Assembly: GCA_947375085.1 (NCBI GenBank)
Contig: CANCEQ010000038.1
Coordinates: 1 to 19,534 of the forward strand
Length of the DNA stretch: 19,534 nt
Source of the DNA: Flavobacteriales bacterium
GTDB lineage: Bacteria > Bacteroidota > Bacteroidia > Flavobacteriales > Crocinitomicaceae
Reading direction: 5' to 3'
Position numbers and translations under genes: made by a program. Position 1 is the first letter of the stretch; the number at the start of each line of letters is the position of its first letter. Positions 1 through 6,938 of the stretch are shown here, in pieces. The notes beneath the pieces are model-generated. The model ran no database searches. It saw nothing but the letters and a program-made list of their open reading frames with translations, and had not been told where the DNA came from.

Positions 1-242
1 ATAGCAATATGTAGATTAGTTTCAGGTAACTCTTCCGTAATTTTAGAAACTACTTCAACCTTGCAATGTTTTGGATGAGCTTCAATTATTTTAGTAACAA
101 ACTCAACACCCTTTCCATTTAGAATAGCCACATTATCTCCAGTAGATAAACGCATAACTTTACAAGCATGTTTAGATTCCTCCTCGTTTAAAACGTGAGT
201 CTTCGCATCGATTGAAATACTAGGATCGTAAAATAAATGCAT
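1..242 (-). CDS. rsmE: 16S rRNA (uracil1498-N3)-methyltransferase RsmE, N-terminal part (runs off left edge)
   Basis: RsmE methylates N3 of U1498 in 16S rRNA in the assembled 30S subunit. The frame opens with an ATG at 242-240 and stays open to base 1, giving about 80 residues. The start reads MHLFYDPSI, followed by the family pattern around residues 18-48: LNEEESKHACKVMRL, then a glycine-aspartate turn and AILNGKGVEF. This matches the N-terminal PUA-like domain of RsmE; the SPOUT knot domain lies outside the window. The ATG is one base past the TAA of the delta-subunit gene (stop 246-244), so the two are very likely cotranscribed and translationally coupled. The identification is from recognised family motifs only. 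Confidence 0.88.
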   Translation of the reverse strand, partial: MHLFYDPSISIDAKTHVLNEEESKHACKVMRLSTGDNVAILNGKGVEFVTKIIEAHPKHCKVEVVSKITEELPETNLHIA

Positions 243-243
243 A

Positions 244-1242
244 TTAGTGTAATAAACGGTAAATCATTTCTCTCATTAAATCACCTTGTGTGAATGAAGA
301 GTTTCCAATTCCTTTCGCTTTTAAATCGTATTCATGAAGAATAGCAATGTTTGCAGCAATTTTCTTTGGATTATAAACTTTAGAAGCATTGATGTATTGT
401 GTCGCAACAAAAGGGTGAATTTTTAAATCTGTAGCTACAGCTTGAGAAGATTTATTCGGAAGGAAATGGATTCGCATTAATTTGCTAAAGAAATTAAAGG
501 TTGAAGGAACCACCACCATCATGTCACCTGCTTTCGGATTGTGTTCAAAATAATTTACAATTTTAAATGCTTTTGGAACATCTCTTACAGCTATAGCATT
601 TGTTAATTCGAAAGGATTGTAATCTTTTGAAATACCAATGTTTTCTTCAATATGAACATCATTTATATCTGTACCTTTTTCAAGAAGTAAAAATAATTTT
701 TCAAGCTCATTCGTAATTCGACTTAAGTCATTCCCCAAAAATTCAGAAAGTAAAATACTTGCTTTAGAAGTAATTCCATAACCGACACTTTTAACGTAGG
801 TAGAAATCCATTCTGCAAGTTGATATTCTTTTACTTTTTCTGATTTAAACATCAATCCATTTTTCGCAACAGTTTTAGCTAACTTTTTACGAGTGTCAAA
901 TGTTTTGTGTTTGTAATTGATGACAAAAACGGTTAAATCAGAAGGGTTTTCAAAATATGTTTCGAGGCTGTCAAAATCTTTCAGATCTTGCGCTTCTTTA
1001 ATGATGACTAATTTTCTAGCAGCCATCATAGGATAACCTTTCGCTTCAGAAATAATATTTAAGACCTCAGAATCTTTTCCATACATAACCGCCTGATTGA
1101 AATCTCTTTCGTGATCCTCCAAAACATTTTCAACTAAAGCCTTTGTGATTTCATCAATAAAAAATCCTTCCTCTCCGTGAAGAAAATAAATCTTCTCGAA
1201 TTTTTTATTCTGAATGTCTTTTATAATTAGTTTGTGCGGCAT
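244..1242 (-). CDS. holA: DNA polymerase III subunit delta (clamp loader)
   Basis: HolA is the delta subunit of the clamp-loader complex and opens the beta sliding clamp at primed sites. The 332-residue length is usual for the family. The N-terminus has the typical start, IYFLHGEEGFFIDEIT at residues 18-33, which resembles an AAA+ fold but has no Walker A lysine motif, as expected for delta. It is followed by the region around DFNQAV, the KLVIIKEAQDL strand near residue 80, and a helical C-terminal collar domain containing the NPFELTNAI segment typical of Bacteroidota HolA. It starts at an ATG. It lies 50 bases after the Sua5/TsaC-like gene and one base before rsmE, which fits a housekeeping transcript trmD - tsaC - holA - rsmE. 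Identification rests on protein-family pattern recognition. Confidence 0.9.
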   Translation of the reverse strand: MPHKLIIKDIQNKKFEKIYFLHGEEGFFIDEITKALVENVLEDHERDFNQAVMYGKDSEVLNIISEAKGYPMMAARKLVIIKEAQDLKDFDSLETYFENPSDLTVFVINYKHKTFDTRKKLAKTVAKNGLMFKSEKVKEYQLAEWISTYVKSVGYGITSKASILLSEFLGNDLSRITNELEKLFLLLEKGTDINDVHIEENIGISKDYNPFELTNAIAVRDVPKAFKIVNYFEHNPKAGDMMVVVPSTFNFFSKLMRIHFLPNKSSQAVATDLKIHPFVATQYINASKVYNPKKIAANIAILHEYDLKAKGIGNSSFTQGDLMREMIYRLLH

Positions 1243-1292
1243 ATTTTTCTTTTGATTCTATTAACTAATCACTAACAACTGAGAACTAAACG

Positions 1293-1850
1293 TTATTCTC
1301 TAATAATCTTAAACGTTCCAGCTTCGTCAATTTTAATTATTTGTGAAGGCAAGGTCATTTGTTCAGTTAAACGTTCTTCGATAATTCCATCAACTCCTTT
1401 TTTAATTTTGTCTGAAATCTCTGCAAAAGTGTGAGGAGAAGGTTTACCCGATAAGTTTGCCGAAGTACTAATTAAAGGTTTTTTTAACCCACGAATTAGT
1501 TTAATACATGTTGGGTCCTTTGTTATTCGAATACCTACCGAACCATCTGCAGCTACAACTGAAGGAGCTAAATTTCTAGCATTCGGATAAATAATAGTCA
1601 AAGGTCGAACAGCTGCATCACCAAGCTCATAACAAACTTCATGAAATTCAGGTATATATCTTTCTACCATTTGCCAGCTATCTACTAAAACAATGAAACT
1701 GTTTTCAGCAGGTCTATTTTTGATAGACATAATTTTCTGACAAGCATCTTCATTTGTAGCATCACAGCCAATTCCCCAAATGGTATCAGTTGGATATAAT
1801 ATTGTCTTACCAGTTTTTAATAAATCAATGTATGTTTGAATATCTGACAT
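1293..1850 (-). CDS. tsaC: L-threonylcarbamoyladenylate synthase (Sua5/YciO/YrdC/TsaC family)
   Basis: Proteins of this family make threonylcarbamoyl-AMP from threonine, bicarbonate and ATP, the first step of the t6A modification at A37 of ANN-decoding tRNAs. The protein is 185 residues, a single YrdC domain without the C-terminal Sua5 extension. Family signatures are visible: GKTILYPTDTIWGIGCDATN near residues 14-33 (substrate-binding PTDT and the YGLG-like turn), then SIKNRP, the VGIRIT strand, and PLISTSANLSG near residues 125-135. The start is an ATG with a stop shortly upstream. It sits between trmD and holA on the same strand with gaps of 33 and 50 bases. Both this enzyme and TrmD modify tRNA position 37, which makes their pairing sensible. 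YciO-type paralogues look similar, so the exact enzyme is likely rather than certain. Confidence 0.87.
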   Translation of the reverse strand: MSDIQTYIDLLKTGKTILYPTDTIWGIGCDATNEDACQKIMSIKNRPAENSFIVLVDSWQMVERYIPEFHEVCYELGDAAVRPLTIIYPNARNLAPSVVAADGSVGIRITKDPTCIKLIRGLKKPLISTSANLSGKPSPHTFAEISDKIKKGVDGIIEERLTEQMTLPSQIIKIDEAGTFKIIRE

Positions 1851-1883
1851 AATGAATGTTCCTTTTTAAATGAGATTTACGGT

Positions 1884-2561
1884 TTATTTATCCAATAAAT
1901 CTGGACGTCTTTCTTTCGTTCTTTCTAATGCTTTTTCTTCTCGCCATTTTTCAATTTTGGCAAAATCTCCTGAAAGTAAAACTTCCGGAACTTCCCATCC
2001 GTTATAGTTTGGAGGTCTAGTATAGACAGGAGGAGATAATAAATCGTCTTGAAAACAATCTGTAAGTGCAGATGTTTCATCGTTTAAAACACCTGGGATT
2101 AAACGCACAATACTGTCAACTAAAACGGCTGCACCTAATTCACCTCCTGATAAAACGTAAGAACCAATTGATATTTCTCTTGTAATGTAATGTTCTCTAA
2201 TACGCTCATCAACACCTTTGTAATGACCGCAAAGAATCAATAAGTTTTGAGATAAACTCATTGTGTTGCAAATAGATTGTTCTAAAAGTTCACCATCTGG
2301 CGACATATAAATAACATCATCATAACTTCTTTCAGATTTCAATTTCTCTATCGCAGCGGCTATTGGTTCAATTGACATTACCATTCCAGCTCCACCTCCA
2401 TATTGATAATCATCTACATTTTTATGTTTGTTAGTAGAATAATCACGAATATTATGAATGTGAATTTCAACATGTCCTTTGTCTTGAGCACGTTGCATAA
2501 TTGAAGCTGAAAAAGGGCTATCAAGCAATTGAGGGAGAACTGTAAGAATATCTATGCGCAT
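1884..2561 (-). CDS. trmD: tRNA (guanine37-N1)-methyltransferase TrmD
   Basis: TrmD methylates N1 of G37 in tRNAs reading CNN codons and thereby prevents +1 frameshifting. The 225-residue protein shows the full family signature: [10 protein letters not shown] at the N-terminus, [12 protein letters not shown] at 50-61, the SPOUT knot segments [14 protein letters not shown] (108-121) and [15 protein letters not shown] (130-144), and the C-terminal [19 protein letters not shown] helix region. Arg153 and Asp168 (in TDCF) occupy the positions expected for the catalytic pair. The fold is dimeric and cytoplasmic. The ATG is directly preceded by a strong Bacteroidota -7 box, so this gene may begin its own transcript even though glycosyltransferase genes lie upstream on the same strand. 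No defect is visible. Confidence 0.97.
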   Translation of the reverse strand: MRIDILTVLPQLLDSPFSASIMQRAQDKGHVEIHIHNIRDYSTNKHKNVDDYQYGGGAGMVMSIEPIAAAIEKLKSERSYDDVIYMSPDGELLEQSICNTMSLSQNLLILCGHYKGVDERIREHYITREISIGSYVLSGGELGAAVLVDSIVRLIPGVLNDETSALTDCFQDDLLSPPVYTRPPNYNGWEVPEVLLSGDFAKIEKWREEKALERTKERRPDLLDK

Positions 2562-2565
2562 ACCA

Positions 2566-2599
2566 CAAATATAATAAAAAGAAGACTGAATTGAATCAA
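2566..2599 (-). promoter_or_regulatory. Putative Bacteroidota-type promoter for trmD
   Basis: Read on the minus strand, TATATTTG (2573-2566) matches the TAnnTTTG -7 consensus of Bacteroidota. A TTG lies 23 bases further upstream (2599-2597), at the long end of the accepted spacing. The -7 box ends only four bases before the trmD ATG, so a start about 5-7 bases downstream would give a leaderless or near-leaderless message. The box is seen directly; its activity is inferred. Confidence 0.4.
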
Positions 2600-2653
2600 A
2601 TTTTTAACTCAATTTAGTAGTTCAGAATTTCAATAAAATGGTTTTGAAAAGGT

Positions 2654-3772
2654 TTATAAAGTTTCTGAAAATTGAATTAATTTTTCAGCGAAATTATCCC
2701 AAGATTTTAATTCATTTTCCTTTTGAATAGCAGCTGAAAAGTTTTCTTTCAGATTGTTATTGAAGTAATATTCAATAGATTGCTTAATATCATTTGAATT
2801 TCTTGTTTCAACTATTAAACCTGTTTTTTGATGATGAATGGTTTCTTTTAAACCTCCTACATCTGTAGCAATAATCGGTAAACAAAAGTGATTTGAAATT
2901 GCGGTAATTCCTGATTGAGTTGCTGATTTATAAGGTAAAATACATACGTCTGCTGCAGAGAAAAAAGTAGCTACTTCATTGTCGTTTATGTATCGATTAT
3001 TAAGGTGAATCCGTTCTTTATTGGGAGAATTCTGAATAATAGCCTCATATTTTTCAAAGGATCCATAAACTTCACCTGCTATAACTAGTTGATAATCTGA
3101 ATTTAATAAATTAAAGGCTTCTAAAAGTAAATCGAGTCCTTTGTAATCGCGAATTAAACCAAAAAATAAAAGTGTTTTTTTATCGGTAGCTACATTTATA
3201 GTTTCTTGTGCTATTTTTTGAGTAATCTTTTCTCCGAAATGAGTATAAACGGGATGATCAATTCGAAGGTATTTTGCATCTGGTTTTAGACTTATTAAAT
3301 CATTCAATACTGCATCTGACATCACTATAAAGCCATCCGTTTTTGATAAGAAAAATTTATTGAAAGGAATGTCAAAAAAACGTTTTTCATGTGGAATAAC
3401 ATTATGTAAAATTGATATTTGCTTTGTTTTATTTGGTATTAATCGAGCAATAATTCCCATTGCAGGACCAAAAAAGGACATCCAATAATTAGAAATATAA
3501 ATATCTGATTTTGAGTTTTTAATTGCCTTTGCCGTCGAAATGAAACTCAAAGGATTCATGGAGTCTAGAACACGAGTAGCTGGAATTTTATCAGCAATAT
3601 CTTTTTCAGTAACTAACTGTGTTTGACCAGGAAATAAGAAACTAGGATATTGTCTTTTAAATGTAAATGCTTTTACCGAATGATTTTTTTCAATAGAGCG
3701 ATAGAGTAGGGCGCTAAACTGAGCGATACCACCACGGAAAGGATAAAATGCTGAAAAAATAGAGATCTTCAT
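2654..3772 (-). CDS. Glycosyltransferase family 4 (GT-B fold)
   Basis: This is a 372-residue cytoplasmic or membrane-associated glycosyltransferase that transfers a sugar from a nucleotide-sugar donor onto a growing glycan. The N-terminal acceptor half starts with MKISIFSAFYPFRGGIAQFS, the glycine-rich loop typical of GT4 enzymes. The donor half has FFGLIRDYKGLDLLLEAF at 203-220 and, at 284-308, ATQSGITAISNHF followed by LPIIATDVGGL. The first glutamate of the classical EX7E motif is Gln286 here, a pattern met in a subgroup of Bacteroidota GT4 enzymes. It is the last gene of a five-gene run, six bases after the lipoprotein gene, and about 90 bases separate it from trmD. Donor and acceptor cannot be read from the sequence. 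Confidence 0.88.
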   Translation of the reverse strand: MKISIFSAFYPFRGGIAQFSALLYRSIEKNHSVKAFTFKRQYPSFLFPGQTQLVTEKDIADKIPATRVLDSMNPLSFISTAKAIKNSKSDIYISNYWMSFFGPAMGIIARLIPNKTKQISILHNVIPHEKRFFDIPFNKFFLSKTDGFIVMSDAVLNDLISLKPDAKYLRIDHPVYTHFGEKITQKIAQETINVATDKKTLLFFGLIRDYKGLDLLLEAFNLLNSDYQLVIAGEVYGSFEKYEAIIQNSPNKERIHLNNRYINDNEVATFFSAADVCILPYKSATQSGITAISNHFCLPIIATDVGGLKETIHHQKTGLIVETRNSNDIKQSIEYYFNNNLKENFSAAIQKENELKSWDNFAEKLIQFSETL

Positions 3773-3778
3773 AGTTAT

Positions 3779-4474
3779 TTATTCAAAACCGTAACCAATG
3801 CATTTGTAATGAATTTCACTTCCTTTTCTAACATCTAAAGTATCAAAATTGGCAATCGTAAGATTTTTATATGTTTTACTTACCAAACCAACATTTGTTG
3901 CATATTTATAACTATCTATTTTATAGTCTATTAAAGAGAAGAATTTATCTTTAGACACTGTTACTGTTGAGTCAAATGAAAGATTAGGTAAACTGTAAGG
4001 TTTGTGGATGCTTGAGTAATAATAATTTAAAGAATCCATCATATTGAACGCATTTGGATTCCATTTTTTGTCAGATGTTGGAGCAAATACTAATTTTATA
4101 ACTCGTTGATTTTCTTCGACTAATTCAGCTTTATTGTTTTCGATTACAGCAGTCCATAAATCTGAAATGACCCATTGATCGGTAGTTTTATTTCTTTTGA
4201 AACGTTTAAAATCTCTAACAGTTCTACCTTGATTATCAGTGGTTTCAGCTCCAATTAATGTTTTTAATTGATAAAAATTAGTGTCGTGTTGTGGACTTAC
4301 TGCGACATCGTGAAACATTTCTTGAACGTCATAAATTACATATCTTCCTTCAGTTAAACCAAAATAATTTGTATACATTTTAGGAGCATCAACTTTCTTT
4401 TTTTTACAACTAGTTATTGATAAAGTAAGTATACTTATTAAAAATATGATTGAAAATTTAAAATATGTTTTCAT
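3779..4474 (-). CDS. Uncharacterised lipoprotein
   Basis: I do not recognise the family beyond its being a secreted lipoprotein. From the preferred ATG at 4474 it has 231 residues: a short basic and hydrophobic leader beginning MKTYFKFSIIFL and a lipobox SITSC, then a run of lysines after the modified cysteine. An in-frame ATG six codons upstream (4492) would give a longer, less natural n-region, MFVYRN. It lies in a near-perfect tandem 8-mer (TATACGAA/CATACGAA on the plus strand), which looks more like leader than code. The mature part is mixed beta-rich sequence with no repeats, ending IGYGFE. It sits 30 bases after the MORN-like gene and six bases before the GT4 gene, so an envelope role is likely. 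The function is unknown. Confidence 0.75.
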   Translation of the reverse strand: MKTYFKFSIIFLISILTLSITSCKKKKVDAPKMYTNYFGLTEGRYVIYDVQEMFHDVAVSPQHDTNFYQLKTLIGAETTDNQGRTVRDFKRFKRNKTTDQWVISDLWTAVIENNKAELVEENQRVIKLVFAPTSDKKWNPNAFNMMDSLNYYYSSIHKPYSLPNLSFDSTVTVSKDKFFSLIDYKIDSYKYATNVGLVSKTYKNLTIANFDTLDVRKGSEIHYKCIGYGFE

Positions 4475-4504
4475 GTTTCTGTATACGAACATACGAAAAA
4501 TGGT

Positions 4505-5257
4505 TCAATTATTTGGATTAATTGCCTTTTCTTTGAATTGTTTCATTTTCATTTCCAATTTTTTACCTTCTAATCTTTCTCCGTAATAGAAATAGCTTTT
4601 TCCAGTTTCAACTCCATTTTCATCTTTCACAATACACCATCCATGTAATATACCATTTTTATAGCGCTCAAGATTCATTGTTTTTCCATTTGGATGATTA
4701 ACTTCCCAAACGCCATTTTTCACATTGTTAAGGTATTCTCCTTTTGTCATTATAAGTCCGGATTCAAAATATTCTATTTTTTCTCCATTCAATTTACCTT
4801 TGGCGTAATTAGAGATTGACATAATACGTTGAGATTTATCACTTGCATCTTCAGGTAAATAATAAATGATTTTTTTACCGTTAAGTGTATCGTTTTTAAA
4901 AGTTTCAGATGAGCTTAAACGACCGGATGGTGCAAAGTTTAGCCAAACACTGTCTTTTTTCATGTCTTTGTAAATTCCTTTACTAAGAATTACACCTGTT
5001 TCATGATAAAAAACAGCCGTTGATCGATTGCTATTTTCATCGTGCTTAATAATAGCTTGTTTGCTTTTTGAAGGATAGTAGTAATTAAAAGTTCCAACTG
5101 GTTTATTGTTCTTAAATTGACCTTCGTAAACCAATGCTGTACTTTTTGGATATGTCTTTTTCCAAACACCTTGTTTTAAACCTTTTGAATCAGTTACATT
5201 TTGTGCAACTAAAAATTGGGTAAAAAATAAACTAATTAATAAAATTTTATTTTTCAT
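4505..5257 (-). CDS. Secreted MORN-like repeat protein (YwqK-type)
   Basis: The protein has 250 residues with a cleavable signal peptide (about 1-18, ending FLVAQ) and then repeated units of roughly 20-25 residues of the type G-x-W-x-x-x-Y-x-x-G-x-x-x-x-x-x-x-Y-x-N. Examples are GLKQGVWKKTYP, NNKPVGTFNYYYP, NDTLNGKKIIYYLP, KGKLNGEKIEYF, NNVKNGVWEVNHPNG and NGILHGWC. These are MORN-variant repeats, which automatic pipelines often name 'YwqK family antitoxin'. No toxin partner is present here, and the signal peptide points to a periplasmic or outer-membrane location. Its ATG overlaps the 3' end of the HAD phosphatase gene by 11 bases, so the two are translationally coupled. The repeat type is clear; the function is unknown. 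Confidence 0.82.
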   Translation of the reverse strand: MKNKILLISLFFTQFLVAQNVTDSKGLKQGVWKKTYPKSTALVYEGQFKNNKPVGTFNYYYPSKSKQAIIKHDENSNRSTAVFYHETGVILSKGIYKDMKKDSVWLNFAPSGRLSSSETFKNDTLNGKKIIYYLPEDASDKSQRIMSISNYAKGKLNGEKIEYFESGLIMTKGEYLNNVKNGVWEVNHPNGKTMNLERYKNGILHGWCIVKDENGVETGKSYFYYGERLEGKKLEMKMKQFKEKAINPNN

Positions 5258-5795
5258 TTTCTAATGTTTTTGCAAATTCAAATAAACTATTAAATGTATA
5301 GTCAGCTTCAAAATTAATTTTTTCTTCTGTTTGTATTCTTACTGTTTTCATTCCAAGATTCTTGCCAAATTTAATATCCGAATCTGTATCTCCTATCATA
5401 ATTGATTTTTTAAAATCGATAGAAGGGTAATCTTGTTTAGCCCAGTATCCCATTGTTGGATTTGGTTTTCTGCTCGAATTTTCTTCGTTTTTAAATCCAG
5501 GAGCAAAATAACATTTTGTAATTTTTCCATTTTTTTCAGATAGTTGTTCAGTCATATAACTGTGAATATCTAAAAGGTTACGCTCTGTCATTATTTTTTT
5601 TGCAATACCTTGTTGATTCGTTACTATAAAAATATGAGAAAATAGTGTTGAGAACAAAGCAATAGCTTCAGGAACCATTGGTAAAAAATGGAAGTCATCA
5701 ATTTTGGTAACATAGCCGCCCATTATTCTTTCGTTGATAACACCATCTCTATCAAGAAAAAGTGTCCAAGAAGAATCAATTTGCTCATTAAGCAT
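5247..5795 (-). CDS. HAD-IIIA family phosphatase (HisB/GmhB-like)
   Basis: This is a 182-residue HAD phosphatase of the histidinol-phosphate / heptose-bisphosphate phosphatase group. Motif I is LFLDRDGVINE with Asp15 (nucleophile) and Asp17; motif II is FIVTNQQGI (Thr59, Asn60); motif III is RKPNPTMG with Lys110; motif IV is MIGDTDSDI with Asp136 and Asp140. GmhB of E. coli carries a zinc loop C-x-H...C-x-C before motif III. Here only Cys95 remains and the histidine and the C-x-C pair are missing, so zinc binding is unlikely. It lies three bases after the GT2 gene and overlaps the MORN-like gene by 11 bases. The context suggests dephosphorylation of a sugar phosphate for glycan synthesis. No GmhA or HldE gene is visible, so the heptose pathway is unproven. 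Confidence 0.85.
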   Translation of the reverse strand: MLNEQIDSSWTLFLDRDGVINERIMGGYVTKIDDFHFLPMVPEAIALFSTLFSHIFIVTNQQGIAKKIMTERNLLDIHSYMTEQLSEKNGKITKCYFAPGFKNEENSSRKPNPTMGYWAKQDYPSIDFKKSIMIGDTDSDIKFGKNLGMKTVRIQTEEKINFEADYTFNSLFEFAKTLENEK

Positions 5796-5798
5796 AGA

Positions 5799-6749
5799 TC
5801 AAATAGTCTTTTCGATTAAATATTGGTTTCTAGTTGAAGAATTTCTACCGATTAATTCAGCTAAAAAACCTGCTAAGAAAAATTGAGATCCAATAATCAT
5901 AGCAACTATTGAGATGTAAAATTCAGTTCTTTCAGCAATTAAACGAGAAGCTTTATCAATAAATAATTTATCAATTATTAAGAAAAGCGCAAATCCAAAT
6001 CCGATGATAAAAAGAAAAGTTCCAATTGCACCAAAAAAATGCATAGGTTTCTTCCCGAATTTACCCATAAAGACAACTGACAATAAATCTAGAGGTCCAT
6101 TTAAAAAACGATTCATTCCAAATTTAGTTGTACCAAATTTTCTAGATTGATGAATTACGACTTTTTCTCCAATTTTATTGAATCCTGCATATTTTGCTAA
6201 TGGTGGGATGTATCTATGCATATCTCCGTATAGTTCAATGCTTTTAACGACCTCGTATTTATAAGCTTTTAATCCACAATTAAAATCATGTAAATAAATA
6301 CCCGTTAATTTTCTTGCAGCCCAATTATATAATTTTGTAGGTATTGTTTTAGTTATTGGGTCATATCGTTTCTTCTTCCATCCTGAAACGACATCAAAAT
6401 CCTCTTCATTAATCATTCTGAATAATTCTGGAATTTCATCAGGGGAATCTTGCAAATCGGCATCCATTGTAATAACAACTTTACCTGATGCTAATTCAAA
6501 TCCTTTTTGAAGAGCGGCTGATTTACCATAATTTCTTTGAAATTTAATTCCTTTTATTTCAGGGAAAATGGATTTTAATTCTTCAATTTTTTTCCAAGAA
6601 CCATCTTTACTACCATCATCTATTAGTATGATTTCATATGTAAATTGATTTTCGTCCATAACTTTCTTTATCCAAGAATGCAATTCAGGTAAAGATTCAA
6701 CTTCATTGAATAAAGGGACTACAATTGAAATGTTATGTTCGAATTTCAC
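5799..6749 (-). CDS. Family 2 glycosyltransferase with two C-terminal membrane segments (DPM1/GtrB-like)
   Basis: This 316-residue inner-membrane enzyme resembles polyprenyl-phosphate glycosyltransferases (GtrB/ArnC/DPM1 group), which load a sugar onto undecaprenyl phosphate. The GT-A domain has ISIVVPLFNEVESLPEL (7-23), LIDDGSKDGSW (42-52) and the metal-binding ITMDADLQDSPDEIP (94-108). QSRKFGTTKFG (201-211) is the typical post-domain motif. Two hydrophobic segments lie at about 237-260 and 277-301. The start is a GTG at 6749: an in-frame TGA lies seven codons upstream, no ATG intervenes, and the conserved beta strand begins at residue 7, so GTG is well supported. It heads a run of five closely spaced genes. 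The donor sugar is unknown. Confidence 0.9.
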   Translation of the reverse strand: MKFEHNISIVVPLFNEVESLPELHSWIKKVMDENQFTYEIILIDDGSKDGSWKKIEELKSIFPEIKGIKFQRNYGKSAALQKGFELASGKVVITMDADLQDSPDEIPELFRMINEEDFDVVSGWKKKRYDPITKTIPTKLYNWAARKLTGIYLHDFNCGLKAYKYEVVKSIELYGDMHRYIPPLAKYAGFNKIGEKVVIHQSRKFGTTKFGMNRFLNGPLDLLSVVFMGKFGKKPMHFFGAIGTFLFIIGFGFALFLIIDKLFIDKASRLIAERTEFYISIVAMIIGSQFFLAGFLAELIGRNSSTRNQYLIEKTI

Positions 6750-6772
6750 AAAAAAATATATTTTGATTCAGA

Positions 6773-6780
6773 CAAATATA
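6773..6780 (-). promoter_or_regulatory. Putative -7 box for the envelope glycan operon
   Basis: On the minus strand these bases read TATATTTG, a full match to TAnnTTTG and identical to the box before trmD. It ends 24 bases before the GTG start of the GT2 gene, which would give a leader of about 17 bases. The -33 position has TTC rather than TTG 20 bases upstream, so the promoter is incomplete by consensus. Confidence 0.38.
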
Positions 6781-6786
6781 ATCATT

Positions 6787-6820
6787 CAAAATTCACGTAC
6801 GAATTTTAAATATTAAAATT
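6787..6820 (-). terminator. AT-rich overlapping inverted repeats after the small membrane-peptide gene
   Basis: Two overlapping stems are visible. AAAATTC (6788-6794) pairs with GAATTTT (6801-6807) across a six-base loop. AATTTTAA (6802-6809) pairs with TTAAAATT (6813-6820) across three bases. They share the segment 6802-6807, so only one can form at a time. They lie between the stop of the 33-codon gene and the presumed promoter of the GT2 operon, where an end of transcription is expected, but no uridine tract follows either stem on the minus strand. In such AT-rich DNA part of this may be chance. Confidence 0.25.
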
Positions 6821-6829
6821 TAGTCATAA

Positions 6830-6931
6830 TTATAAGAAAAAAATAGCTGCTATTATAAAAATCACGATGATGATTATGTATTGCCATACATCGACAAAGT
6901 AGGGTAAATACTGTTTAATTTTCTTTAGCAT
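6830..6931 (-). CDS. Small membrane peptide (33 residues), hypothetical
   Basis: A short open frame starts with an ATG at 6931 and ends with TAA at 6832-6830. It begins MLKKIKQYLPYFVDVWQY: a basic, amphipathic head of about 18 residues. One continuous hydrophobic stretch rich in isoleucine and phenylalanine follows to the end (residues 19-33), enough for one short membrane segment. The ATG is seven bases after the stop codon of the large T9SS-exported protein, on the same strand, so it is probably cotranscribed. The next gene is about 80 bases away. I do not recognise a family. The codon content, the clear head-plus-helix design and the tight spacing favour a real gene, but a 33-codon frame can arise by chance. 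Confidence 0.5.
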   Translation of the reverse strand: MLKKIKQYLPYFVDVWQYIIIIVIFIIAAIFFL

Positions 6932-6938
6932 AATTTTT

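Noticed and set aside
2586..2625. CTGAA/TTCAG nested inverted repeat between the GT4 gene and trmD
   Set aside because: Only about nine pairs with a seven-base bulge; too weak to call a terminator, although T-rich sequence follows on the minus strand.
4505..5257. Toxin-antitoxin system suggested by the YwqK 'antitoxin' label
   Set aside because: The protein has a signal peptide and no toxin gene lies beside it; MORN-variant repeats alone do not support an antitoxin role.
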